A program made the translations under genes and the position numbers. A stretch of 22,298 nt of DNA from Lachnospiraceae bacterium (GTDB taxonomy: Bacteria; Bacillota_A; Clostridia; Lachnospirales; Lachnospiraceae). The stretch lies in NCBI GenBank assembly GCA_024684065.1, contig JAIKXO010000174.1, positions 1-22,298 of the forward strand, in the 5' to 3' direction. This document shows, one piece after another, positions 7,276-16,254 of this stretch; positions within the stretch are counted from its first letter, which is position 1, and each line of letters opens with the position of its first letter. Under the pieces are notes generated by a model. It saw nothing but the letters and a program-made list of their open reading frames with translations. It searched no databases and was not told the origin of the DNA.

Positions 7276-9633
7276 ATGAAAATGAAATTGAGGTTCTTAA
7301 GCTTTATACTGGCGTTTGTCCTGGCAGCCGGTAATATTGAGGTATTCCGTGTATATGCGGCGCCTGCCGGGACAGAGCAGGATGCAGGTGTCTGGCTTTC
7401 CGGGCTTGAGATAACGGATCTTTCAGAGCCCGTGGCCGGTCAGACGCTTGATGATAAGGCTGTCGTCAGGTCGGCAGAAGGAGTTGTCTGGGAGATACCT
7501 GTTATCTGGACCGACGATACGGGAAGGGCAGCTGCAGTTGCCGAAGGAGGAAGAAAATATTTCCCGACCTTTGCCTTCTATGTCCCGTCCGGTCATAAGA
7601 TAATGGGAATGTCTGCGAGCGGAGCCTTTTCAGTCAGGCTGCCGGGTTTTGTGGCAAACCTTCAGGGTATAGGAAATCTGATCTTTGTGGCGGATGGCTC
7701 TACGGGAATAACATATATTACCTGGAATTTTGCAAATATAAGCGGGATCCCCGCGGCATATCCGGTAAACGCGCAGACTGACCGGAGTTCCGGGAGCGGT
7801 TCGGATAATTCTTCAGATAATGAACACTCTTCAGATCCGTCCGGATCCGGTAAGGAAGATCCGTTTTGGGAGGCAGAGGTTCACTGCGGGCCGAACACTA
7901 TTGAAAAATACGGGTCTGAAAACCTTGCATGGCTGGTAAACCTTATAAAGCATGAGATCGAGCCAAGAGCGATAGCGGCGCTTCTGGAGGGCTTTCCCAC
8001 ATTTCGAAGTGCTGCGGAAAACAATGAGCTTGGCACGCAGATAGGACTCTATGTCTATGATGTAACCGTTGATACCAACGCACAGAATCCGGACATAAAT
8101 AAAAAAGACTGCGTCGCCTATGTGAACCATAATTATAATGCTGACAGCGAGTGGGTATATATGGTAGGGGTCAATATAGACGGCCTGCTTGAGCTTAAAG
8201 ACGGGAGATACGAATTTAAGGAAGGGAAGGATATAGAACTTGAAAATACCATTACCCATGAACTGATGCATGGACTGATGGGGGATTATGTCAGGACGGG
8301 CATGGCTTCAAACGACTGGTGCTATGCCGGTAATCCCAACCCGGAAAAGGAGTATAATGCTTTTCCGAAGTGGTTTATAGAAGGAAGCGCAACTGCGGTA
8401 GAGAATGCGTATGTGTATCATAACGGCATTTTTGAAGAGATCCTTTCCGGAAATGATCAATATACCCCTGAAGCAATATCGGCTTACTTCAGTAAGCCTG
8501 AAAACTCCATATCGTACTATAAGACAGATTACAATAAAGATACCACCGGCGCTTATGTCGGGGGGTATCTGGCGTGCACTTACCTTGCGTTTAAGGTCAG
8601 AAATCCCGGTGAAAGATATACGAGCGAAGACCTGAGAGACGGTTTTAATACTATATTGGAGATGCTTCATAACGGTACGTCATTGGATACGATAATAAAA
8701 GATAATACGGACTATACAGGGATTAAAGATTTTGAAGATAAATTTCTGAAGACCGGAGATTCCGCGGATTTCTGCGCCGGCCTTCTCAATTTCTATAAAC
8801 AGGTATCCGATGATAACGGAAACCGCGCTAACGGATCAATTCTCTTACCCTTCGAAACAACCCTGGCTTCTGCTGTCGAGGGGAGGACCGAGTCATCTGA
8901 GGACCAGTCGATACTTGCCATAATTGATACACAGAACCGGGTGCCTTCGACGGTGGATGGCGATACTGCAATACAGTCGGCCGGATCCTATCATTCATGG
9001 GGAGCAACGGATGATAATCCTGATGACTATAATAACGGAATCCCTGCTGCGGCCAGGACTCTGGCTTATGAAGCGGATCCGCTTGCGGCAGTGGCGTCAG
9101 ACCTGCTTGCGGCGTCAGATCCGCTTATGGCAGTGGATATATCCTTATCAGCTGATCCGCTTGCGGCTATGATCCCGTCTATGGCACCTGATCCGTCTGT
9201 TCCGACAGATCCGCCTGTACCGTCAGATCTGTCAGTACCTTCAGATACATCTGCCCCGACAGATCCGTCCGTGCCGTCAGATCTGTCAGTACCTTCAGAT
9301 ACACCTGCCCCGACAGATCCGTCTGTGCCGGCAGATCCTTCTGCATCGGAAAATCCTGCAGCCCCTGCGGATCCCTCTGCGGGAGCTGATACTGCCTCAG
9401 CCCCTGATGCCATTACCGGGGAAACAGGCGATGCAGCTGTACCGGGCTCAGATGAAGGGCAGCCTGCCGACAGCGGAAGTACAGAGACACAGGCAGGCGC
9501 ACCGGCTGAGGACAATGATACAGGGACCGCTGTTTCGGATGCCGCAGATACTTCAGGCTCTTCGGATACCACAGGTGTTCCGGGAGAGGCCGGAATCCCG
9601 GAAACCGGTACCGGATCTGAGCAGGACGGGTAA
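7276..9633 (+). CDS. Secreted HExxH (gluzincin-like) metalloprotease with repeat tail
   Basis: A 785-residue exported protein. The signal peptide (MKMKLRFLSFILAFVLAAG...) has a probable cleavage near VYA-AP at residue 29. Residues ~35-160 form an N-terminal domain that I do not recognise, and a Ser/Asp/Gly linker follows (165-195). The catalytic domain carries HELMH at 328-332 and FPKWFIEGSA with the likely third zinc ligand E369, a layout like the peptidase domain found in flagellinolysin and related clostridial 'MA-clan' proteases rather than M4. Residues ~590-785 are low-complexity Pro/Ser/Asp/Ala-rich and include three 18-residue tandem repeats (PTDPSVPSDLSVPSDTPA type). The C-terminus, IPETGTGSEQDG, resembles a sortase motif but no hydrophobic segment follows. 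RBS TAGGAGAAG. Probably transcribed with the preceding protease. The substrate is unknown. Confidence 0.85.
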   Translation: MKMKLRFLSFILAFVLAAGNIEVFRVYAAPAGTEQDAGVWLSGLEITDLSEPVAGQTLDDKAVVRSAEGVVWEIPVIWTDDTGRAAAVAEGGRKYFPTFAFYVPSGHKIMGMSASGAFSVRLPGFVANLQGIGNLIFVADGSTGITYITWNFANISGIPAAYPVNAQTDRSSGSGSDNSSDNEHSSDPSGSGKEDPFWEAEVHCGPNTIEKYGSENLAWLVNLIKHEIEPRAIAALLEGFPTFRSAAENNELGTQIGLYVYDVTVDTNAQNPDINKKDCVAYVNHNYNADSEWVYMVGVNIDGLLELKDGRYEFKEGKDIELENTITHELMHGLMGDYVRTGMASNDWCYAGNPNPEKEYNAFPKWFIEGSATAVENAYVYHNGIFEEILSGNDQYTPEAISAYFSKPENSISYYKTDYNKDTTGAYVGGYLACTYLAFKVRNPGERYTSEDLRDGFNTILEMLHNGTSLDTIIKDNTDYTGIKDFEDKFLKTGDSADFCAGLLNFYKQVSDDNGNRANGSILLPFETTLASAVEGRTESSEDQSILAIIDTQNRVPSTVDGDTAIQSAGSYHSWGATDDNPDDYNNGIPAAARTLAYEADPLAAVASDLLAASDPLMAVDISLSADPLAAMIPSMAPDPSVPTDPPVPSDLSVPSDTSAPTDPSVPSDLSVPSDTPAPTDPSVPADPSASENPAAPADPSAGADTASAPDAITGETGDAAVPGSDEGQPADSGSTETQAGAPAEDNDTGTAVSDAADTSGSSDTTGVPGEAGIPETGTGSEQDG
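9202..9363 (+). repeat. 54-bp tandem repeat, three units, inside the secreted protease gene
   Basis: The units are 9202-9255, 9256-9309 and 9310-9363. The first two are nearly identical (differences are single bases) and the third has diverged in its second half. Each encodes 18 residues of PTDPxVPSDxSxPSDxxA type. The period is a multiple of three, so copy-number change would keep the frame. Confidence 0.93.
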
Positions 9634-9659
9634 GAGGTATATTAAATATCCGGAGAGAT

Positions 9660-11783
9660 ATGATGAACAATTTTAAAATAGCGGAACTGATTAAGAGGAG
9701 GCCTAACATAGCAGCGCTTATTACCTGCGCTTTGGGCGTTATGCTCAATATGCTGCTTAACACTCTTGTAAACGCGCTTGAGCTACCGCTTTATCTTGAT
9801 ACGGTGGGTACGGTTGCGGTGGCTGCTGTCTGCGGATATCTTCCGGGGGTCGTTACCGGAGCAGCAACAAATATCCTGAGATCGTTATCGGATCCGTCCT
9901 CGCTCTGCTATGGGGTCGTGAGTATTCTTACAGCTTTATCGGCGGCATATATCACAGGACGTAACAGAGAAAAAAAGATCCGGTGTATGATCGAAATGGT
10001 GATCGCGTTTACCTTCATAAGCGGTGTATTGGGATCCCTCATTTCATGGTTTATGAACGGATTCAGCGCTGACGGTGATACTTTGCGTGCCGCCGTTTTT
10101 AAAACCGGCCTGTTCAGTCCGTTTGTATCCCATATCGTGTCTGGTGTACTGATTGAACTTCCGGATAAGGCTTTTACGGTTATACTTGCGTTTTCCGCAG
10201 TCAGCTTTATTCCGGAGAAATATTACCGTTTTTCAGACTTCAATATGTGGAGGCAGAACCCGACGGCTTATGAAGATGTCCGGAGTGAAAAAGGAAGTGT
10301 ACGTACTGTTTCACTGAGGACGAAGGTGCTTGTCGTTCTTGTATTCTCGCTCGGTATAGTTGCCGTTTTATCTACTGTTCTCAGCGCCAGGATGTTCAGT
10401 AAAATGCTGATAAAAGAGCACATACGGCTTGCAGACGGAACCGCAAGCTTAGCCGCTAAGTTGATCGACGCCGATCATGTGGACGAGTATCTCAGGACCG
10501 GCGGAAATTCGAAGGAATACAGAGAAACGAAAGCTTTACTGACAAAGATCTTATCAGATTCCCCTGAAATAAAATATCTGTATGCTTATAAGATAGAGGA
10601 AGACGGATGCCATGTTGTTTTCGATATCGATGCGGAGGGAGATGAGGCAGGCGCCGTTATCCCGTTTGATGAAAGCTTTACCGATCTTATTCCGGATCTT
10701 CTATTGGGAAAAGAGATCGACCCCGTTATTCATAATGACCGGTATGGATATCTGATGACGGCATACAGGCCGGTCTACGATTCTGACGGAAGATGCGTAT
10801 GCTATACAGGCGCGGATGTGGATGTAAAAAAGCTGAATGAATACGGAATAAGCTTTCTTACGGAGATGATCTCTGTTTTTCTGGGGGCCTTTATTCTGTT
10901 AATTGTATTTATAGACTGGCTTGCCGAATATCATCTGATCATTCCGATCAATTCCATTGCGGGAAGCCTTGATAAGCTTTCGCATTCTTCCGGTACACAG
11001 GAGGGAATGGATGCGGATGTGAAATTCTTCAGAAGCCTTTCCATCCGTACCGGAGACGAGATCGAAAACCTTTATATTTCCGCATGCAGCCTGACGAAGA
11101 GCCAGGCGGAGCAAATGAGGAATGTAAGACGGTTATCCGATTCCACCGCAAAGATGCAGGACGGACTTATCATAACCATGGCGGATCTGGTTGAAAGCAG
11201 GGACTCCGATACCGGCGCTCACGTTCAGAAGACGGCAGCCTATGTTAAGATCATCGCAGAGGGGCTGAAAAGGAAGGGATACTATCCCCAGAAGATAACC
11301 CCTAAATTCATTTCTGATGTGGTACGCTCAGCCCCGCTCCATGATATAGGAAAAATAAATGTTCCGGACGAGGTTCTCAATAAACCCGGAAAGCTAAGCG
11401 ACAGGGAATATGAGATCATGAAAACGCATGCTGCGGCAGGCAAGAGGATCATGGAAAATGCCATAAGCACGGTGGAAGGTGACAATTATCTGAAGGAAGC
11501 CAGAAATATGGCGGCCTATCATCATGAAAGATGGGATGGAAAGGGTTATCCGGAAGGTATTCACGGTGAGGTTATACCTCTTTCCGCGCGTATCATGGCG
11601 GTTGCGGACGTTTTTGACGCGCTGATTTCTCCCAGGGTATATAAGCCTGCGTTTCCTCTTGAAAAGGCGTTAGCTATTCTGGAAGAGGGAAAAGGCACCC
11701 AGTTTGATCCGAAATGCGTGGAGGTCTTCATGGAAGCGCTTCCGGAGGTGAAGATCATATTAAGCAAATACAACGAAAAGTAA
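9660..11783 (+). CDS. Membrane HD-GYP domain protein, probable c-di-GMP phosphodiesterase
   Basis: A 707-residue protein. Residues 15-185 form a hydrophobic bundle of about five helices containing LDTVGTVAVAAVCGYLPGVVTG, described here by its ends LDTVGT...GVVTG; it resembles the S-component-like membrane domains of ECF vitamin transporters. A further helix (222-240), an extracytoplasmic Cache-like domain (about 245-395) and a helix (402-420) precede a HAMP-like linker. The HD-GYP domain spans ~505-695 with all catalytic-site residues visible: H521, H561-D562 with K565 (HDIGKINVPD), H590, H621-H622-E623, GYP at 629-631 and D650. An intact site predicts hydrolysis of cyclic di-GMP. RBS GGAGAG precedes the ATG at 9660 (a second ATG at 9663 is equally possible). 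The gap from the protease gene is 26 bases. The sensed ligand is unknown. Confidence 0.9.
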   Translation: MMNNFKIAELIKRRPNIAALITCALGVMLNMLLNTLVNALELPLYLDTVGTVAVAAVCGYLPGVVTGAATNILRSLSDPSSLCYGVVSILTALSAAYITGRNREKKIRCMIEMVIAFTFISGVLGSLISWFMNGFSADGDTLRAAVFKTGLFSPFVSHIVSGVLIELPDKAFTVILAFSAVSFIPEKYYRFSDFNMWRQNPTAYEDVRSEKGSVRTVSLRTKVLVVLVFSLGIVAVLSTVLSARMFSKMLIKEHIRLADGTASLAAKLIDADHVDEYLRTGGNSKEYRETKALLTKILSDSPEIKYLYAYKIEEDGCHVVFDIDAEGDEAGAVIPFDESFTDLIPDLLLGKEIDPVIHNDRYGYLMTAYRPVYDSDGRCVCYTGADVDVKKLNEYGISFLTEMISVFLGAFILLIVFIDWLAEYHLIIPINSIAGSLDKLSHSSGTQEGMDADVKFFRSLSIRTGDEIENLYISACSLTKSQAEQMRNVRRLSDSTAKMQDGLIITMADLVESRDSDTGAHVQKTAAYVKIIAEGLKRKGYYPQKITPKFISDVVRSAPLHDIGKINVPDEVLNKPGKLSDREYEIMKTHAAAGKRIMENAISTVEGDNYLKEARNMAAYHHERWDGKGYPEGIHGEVIPLSARIMAVADVFDALISPRVYKPAFPLEKALAILEEGKGTQFDPKCVEVFMEALPEVKIILSKYNEK

Positions 11784-11818
11784 CAGGAAGTCTTCGGCTT
11801 CTCAAAGTATGAGGAAAT

Positions 11819-11844
11819 GATCCGGGCTGTAAACAGACCGGATC
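11819..11844 (+). repeat. Inverted repeat GATCCGG...CCGGATC in the kinase leader
   Basis: The sequence reads GATCCGG-g-CTG-TAAA-CAG-a-CCGGATC: seven perfect outer pairs, one mismatch and three inner pairs around a 4-base loop. It differs by only two bases from the core of the terminator at 19457-19488 but is not followed by a T-run. It lies between the HD-GYP stop (11783) and the kinase start (11880). It may be an attenuator or partial terminator, or a remnant of the same element. Confidence 0.6.
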
Positions 11845-11879
11845 ACTACCGCTTTGGTACAAGGAAGGAGGCAGGCAGG

Positions 11880-14800
11880 ATGAAGAACGTAAAAACCATA
11901 TTTACGAATGCCGTTTTAGCGGCCTTTATATTTCTGAGCCCTTTTTTTTCCATGCCTGTTATGGCGGAGCCTTATGACAATATGGGTGGGGGATACTCTG
12001 TTACCGGGCAGACTGATGATGCCGGATATTCCACGGTGATATATGACGTAAAAAGCGGCCTGCCGACTTCTGATGCCAATTGTGTCCTGGGAGCTTCCGA
12101 CGGATATGTCTGGGTTGGGGGATATAGCGGGATCATGCGCTATGACGGCAATACCTTTAAAAGGCTCCCCGTTACCGGAGGCCTTACAAGCGGACGGGGT
12201 TTTTTTGAGGACGGAAATGGCAGGATATGGGTTGGAACAAATGACAACGGTGTGGTCATCATTGACGGAAAGATCAAAACCCATCTGACCTATAAAGAGG
12301 GTCTGCCGTCCTCTTCGATCAGAACATTTGCCGAGGACGGCGAGGGCAACGTCTATATAGGGACTACAGAGGGTCTCTGTTATGTTACCCCCGGCATGGA
12401 GCTTAATGTTGTTGATGATGAAAGGATAAAACAGGAAAGGATATTACGGCTTGATTCGGATTCCACCGGAAGGATCTACGGTCAGACGAAAAGCGGGCTT
12501 ATCTTTCTGGTTGAGCATAACAGTGTAAAAGAAGCATATAAAAGCAGTGACCTTTCGATGGAAACGATATCGACACTTAAAGCTGATCCGATAAATCCGG
12601 GGAAGGTATATCTGGGTACTGACAGTGACGTTATTTACTATGGGGATTTCGGAGATGCCGCCGAAAAAATGAAACGCATCTCCGTTGCTCCGCTTAAGGG
12701 GATCCACTGGATAAGCTATGACTGCGGCAGGGTGTGGGTGGCCTCCATAAGCATGGCAGGGTATCTGGATGAAAAGGGGGATTTCCGTCTGATCTCCGAT
12801 CTCCCGATGGACAGCGGGATAGAAATGATGACGTCCGACTATCAGGGGAATATGTGGTTTGCCTCCTCCACTCAGGGGGTCATGAAGATCGTGACGAACC
12901 GCTTTGTTGATATTACAGGGAGAGCCGGACTTCCCGGGGAGGTGACAAACGCCGTGTGTCTCTACGGCGATGAACTGTATATCGGGACGGATAACGGTTT
13001 ACGGATAATAGACAAAGACGGCAATAAGGTAGAAAACGGTCTGACCGAGGATATAGGATCTTCAAGGGTCCGTTGTATGAGCAGGGGCATTGACGGAGAT
13101 CTCTGGATCGGGACATATACAAACGGACTTGGACTTATACATCTTCAAAAAGACGGAGAGATTTCCCGGTTTGATACGGAAAACGGGATGCCGGACAACG
13201 AGGTCAGATGCATCTGCGTTAAAAAGGACGGAACGGCACTTGCGGGGACCAACAACGGGCTTGCCATAATAAAGGATGAAAAAGTGACGGGAGCCGTAAA
13301 CGCAGCGGAAGGTATCAGTAATACGACTTTCATGTCGATCGAGGAAGGAGAAAACGGAAAGATATATGTCGGGACGGACGGAGACGGAATATATGTCATA
13401 GACGGGCAGGAGACAGGGAGACTGGGAAGGGAAAACGGTCTTACGAGTGATGTGGTCACGAGGATAAAAAGGGATGAAAAAAGAGGGCTTTACTGGCTTG
13501 TAACATCTAATTCCATACAGTATATGAAAGACGGGACCATACATGAGATAACGACATTTCCGTATAATAATAATTACGATCTGTACTTTGACGATAAAGA
13601 CAATATGTGGATCATTTCATCCGTTGGGATCTATATGGTACGAGCCGATGAAATGGTAAGGGATGAGGTATCCGATTACAGGCTGTATACAATAGACAAC
13701 GGTCTTGCAAGCATTCCGACGTCTCAGGGATACAGTGAATTCGATGAGGAAGGATATCTGTATATACCGGGACGAAGCGGGGTCTGCGGAATTAATACCG
13801 GACGTATTGAAAATGACAGTATCCCGGTAAAGGCGTACTTAAGCTCTGTTTTAAGCGGGGATGAAGAGATCCAGCCGGATCCGGAGGGGAGATATGAAAT
13901 TCCCGCCGAAGGCGGCAGGATAATCATTACAGTCTCGGTTCTCGATTATACCCTGCAGAATCCTCAGGTGCAGATATATATGGAGGGAAAAGAGGATGAA
14001 GGGATTTCGGTTGCAAGAAGCGAGCTTAAGCCGTTAGAATATACAGGACTTGAGTACGGAGATTATACGCTTCATATAAGGGTTCTGGACAATGCCGGGA
14101 AGACGGAGCTTTTCAAAGAAGAATACAGGATCGTAAAGGAACCGCGTTTTTTTGAAAATCCTTTCGTCCGTCTGCTGCTTATTGCAGCGGTAGCGGTTAT
14201 CGCGGGCTTTATTGTATGGAGGGTAATGAAGAGTACCGTCATTCGCAGTCAGTATGCCGAGATAAAACGTGCGAAGGAGGAGGCGGAAAGGGCGAATACG
14301 GCCAAATCAAGGTTTTTAGCTAATATGTCCCACGAGATAAGGACACCTATAAATACAATTATGGGAATGAACGAAATGGCCATGAGAGAGGACGCGACAG
14401 GCGTCCCAAAGCCATATTTCATGTCCATGATGAATTATGCCTTTGATATCAGAAACGCTTCGGAATCCCTGCTTTCCCTCATCAATGATCTTTTGGATAT
14501 GTCAAAGATAGAATCCGGGAAGATGCATCTGGTGCTTCAGGAATATGACACCCAGGATATGCTCAGATCCATTGTCTCCATGATAAGGATAAGGAGCACG
14601 GAAAAGGAGCTTGTCTTTGATGTGGTCATAGATGAGATACTGCCGGGCCGTTTGTACGGTGACCCCGGAAAAATAAAACAGATCGTGTTAAACCTGCTTA
14701 CCAATGCCGTAAAATATACCGATGTCGGGGGATTTTCCCTGAACGTGTCGCTAATAGAACGGGAAGATGAGGAATGTAAACTTAAGTTTTCCGTAAAGGA

Positions 14801-16085
14801 TACCGGTATAGGTGTAAAAGAAGAGGATATGGAAAAGCTCTTTACAGCCTATGAACGCCTTGACGAGCAGAAAAACAGCGGGATACAGGGGACGGGACTG
14901 GGACTTGATATTTCAAGAAGGTTTGCCGAGCTGATGGGAGGAAGCCTTACCTGTGTAAGCGAATATGGAAAAGGATCGGAATTTATTCTTACACTGACTC
15001 AGAAGATCATTGACAGAACACCTGTAGGGGTGTTTAAGGAGCATGATGACAGCGCAGGAAACGGGCCCTATGTACCTCAGTTCATAGCGCCTGATGCCGA
15101 TGTCCTCGTTGTTGATGATAATCCCATGAACCTTAATGTTATCAGGGGGCTTTTAAAAGGGACAAAGGTATTTGTGTCTACTGCCTCAAGCGGAGAGGAG
15201 TGTCTGGATAAATTAAGGGATACAAGGTTTAATATTGTACTTCTCGATCATATGATGCCGGGAATGGACGGCGTGGAGACCGTTGCAGAGATCCGTAAGG
15301 ATCATCCGGACCTTCCGGTGTATGCCCTTACCGCCAATACAGCGGCCGGAGAGGAGTTTTACAGGTCAAAGGGCTTTGACGGTTACCTTTCAAAACCAAT
15401 AGACAGCCTGACCCTGGAAAAAACCATAATGAGGCATCTCCCTCCCGAAATGATGGAAAAACCTGCAACAGAGGATGCGATCGAGGAACTTACACAGATC
15501 CCGGAGAACCTTATGTGGATATATGAGACAGAAGGGGTTTTGGCAGAGGAGGGAATTAAAAATTCCGGAGGGATTTCGAATTATATCTTTTCCCTTGGCC
15601 TGTTTCTTGATACTATTGACTCAAACGCGAGTGTTATCAGGGATTCATACGATAGCGGCAATATCCGGCTCTTTACAATAAAGGTTCATTCTTTAAAGAG
15701 CTCGGCAAAGATCATCGGAGCGATTAAGCTGTCAGAGCTTGCCGAGTCGCTTGAGGATGCCGGAAACAGGGAAGACAAAAGCTTTATAGACGAAAATGTC
15801 GGTAAACTGCTGGCGGATTATGAAGCCTTCAGGGATAAGCTTGCGGGACTTCATGAAGATGAAGACAGAGCGGATAAAGAAACAATATCAGAGAAGGAGC
15901 TTAAGGAGGCTTACAGGGCGCTTTCCGAGGTGATACCTCAGATGGATTATGATGCGGTCGAGATGATCCTTTCAGAGCTTGACGGGTATGCCCTTCCAAA
16001 GGAGGATGAGCACAGGATAAAGGAGCTTACGAAGATGCTCAGGGTCTTTGACTGGGACGGGATGGAAGCGGTTATGAGGAAATGA
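11880..16085 (+). CDS. Hybrid histidine kinase: Reg_prop propeller, HK, receiver, Hpt
   Basis: A 1401-residue membrane sensor kinase. A signal peptide (to about VMA, residue 29) leads into a large extracytoplasmic region of repeated WVGG/WIGT-type blades (GLPTSDANCV...VWVGGYSGI, IWVGTNDNGV, LWIGTYTNGL), i.e. two-component-regulator (Reg_prop) propeller repeats, then a Y_Y_Y-like Ig domain (about 680-755). A single membrane helix lies at ~762-783. The cytoplasmic part has HisKA with the phosphoacceptor H818 in SHEIRTPINT, an HATPase domain (N-box QIVLNLLTNAVKY, G1 DTGIGV, G2 GTGLGLDIS), a receiver (VLVVDDN, phosphoacceptor D1123 in LLDHMMP, K in LSKPID) and a C-terminal Hpt domain (H1270 in HSLKSSA). 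It is a complete phosphorelay in one chain, resembling the HTCS kinases that sense glycans, but without an AraC output domain. The start at 11880 follows AAGGAGG by eight bases; an upstream in-frame ATG at 11817 has no RBS. Confidence 0.94.
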   Translation: MKNVKTIFTNAVLAAFIFLSPFFSMPVMAEPYDNMGGGYSVTGQTDDAGYSTVIYDVKSGLPTSDANCVLGASDGYVWVGGYSGIMRYDGNTFKRLPVTGGLTSGRGFFEDGNGRIWVGTNDNGVVIIDGKIKTHLTYKEGLPSSSIRTFAEDGEGNVYIGTTEGLCYVTPGMELNVVDDERIKQERILRLDSDSTGRIYGQTKSGLIFLVEHNSVKEAYKSSDLSMETISTLKADPINPGKVYLGTDSDVIYYGDFGDAAEKMKRISVAPLKGIHWISYDCGRVWVASISMAGYLDEKGDFRLISDLPMDSGIEMMTSDYQGNMWFASSTQGVMKIVTNRFVDITGRAGLPGEVTNAVCLYGDELYIGTDNGLRIIDKDGNKVENGLTEDIGSSRVRCMSRGIDGDLWIGTYTNGLGLIHLQKDGEISRFDTENGMPDNEVRCICVKKDGTALAGTNNGLAIIKDEKVTGAVNAAEGISNTTFMSIEEGENGKIYVGTDGDGIYVIDGQETGRLGRENGLTSDVVTRIKRDEKRGLYWLVTSNSIQYMKDGTIHEITTFPYNNNYDLYFDDKDNMWIISSVGIYMVRADEMVRDEVSDYRLYTIDNGLASIPTSQGYSEFDEEGYLYIPGRSGVCGINTGRIENDSIPVKAYLSSVLSGDEEIQPDPEGRYEIPAEGGRIIITVSVLDYTLQNPQVQIYMEGKEDEGISVARSELKPLEYTGLEYGDYTLHIRVLDNAGKTELFKEEYRIVKEPRFFENPFVRLLLIAAVAVIAGFIVWRVMKSTVIRSQYAEIKRAKEEAERANTAKSRFLANMSHEIRTPINTIMGMNEMAMREDATGVPKPYFMSMMNYAFDIRNASESLLSLINDLLDMSKIESGKMHLVLQEYDTQDMLRSIVSMIRIRSTEKELVFDVVIDEILPGRLYGDPGKIKQIVLNLLTNAVKYTDVGGFSLNVSLIEREDEECKLKFSVKDTGIGVKEEDMEKLFTAYERLDEQKNSGIQGTGLGLDISRRFAELMGGSLTCVSEYGKGSEFILTLTQKIIDRTPVGVFKEHDDSAGNGPYVPQFIAPDADVLVVDDNPMNLNVIRGLLKGTKVFVSTASSGEECLDKLRDTRFNIVLLDHMMPGMDGVETVAEIRKDHPDLPVYALTANTAAGEEFYRSKGFDGYLSKPIDSLTLEKTIMRHLPPEMMEKPATEDAIEELTQIPENLMWIYETEGVLAEEGIKNSGGISNYIFSLGLFLDTIDSNASVIRDSYDSGNIRLFTIKVHSLKSSAKIIGAIKLSELAESLEDAGNREDKSFIDENVGKLLADYEAFRDKLAGLHEDEDRADKETISEKELKEAYRALSEVIPQMDYDAVEMILSELDGYALPKEDEHRIKELTKMLRVFDWDGMEAVMRK

Positions 16086-16135
16086 TCCTGCGTTGCAGAT
16101 TACCGTAATAAGGATAGGATTTGCTTTGCAGATCC
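16084..16135. repeat. Two short TGC...GCAGAT hairpin motifs after the kinase gene
   Basis: GATCCTGC-GTT-GCAGATT at 16084-16101 pairs imperfectly (its first base overlaps the kinase stop codon). GGATTTGC-TTT-GCAGATCC at 16117-16135 forms an 8-bp stem with one G-T wobble and a three-base loop. A third, perfect relative lies at 17037-17053 on the other side of the receiver gene. Role unknown. Confidence 0.55.
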
Positions 16136-16254
16136 ATTGTTGCCGAAAAGATCTAAAGAATAGAACTGAACTTTTTGGTCCCAAAGTTTTTGGAGTTTTT
16201 TCAGCTGTTTCTAAATTAATGATTCAAAAACTTTGTTCGGAAAGGAATGATCAT

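Noticed and set aside
9066..9572. Minus-strand open frame rich in Gly/Ser/Asp opposite the protease tail
   Set aside because: It is the complement of the low-complexity repeat region; its repetitiveness simply mirrors the 54-bp repeat.
16158..16198. AT-rich hairpin ACTTTTTGGTCCCAAAGT followed by T-runs, as a terminator
   Set aside because: The stem is only five A/T-dominated pairs plus an uneven inner part, and it would sit inside the presumed kinase-receiver operon; not convincing.
16093..16254. 54-residue N-terminal extension of the double-receiver protein
   Set aside because: There is no ribosome binding site at 16093, the extension overlaps the hairpin motifs and contains a non-family sequence; the ATG at 16255 has a proper RBS.
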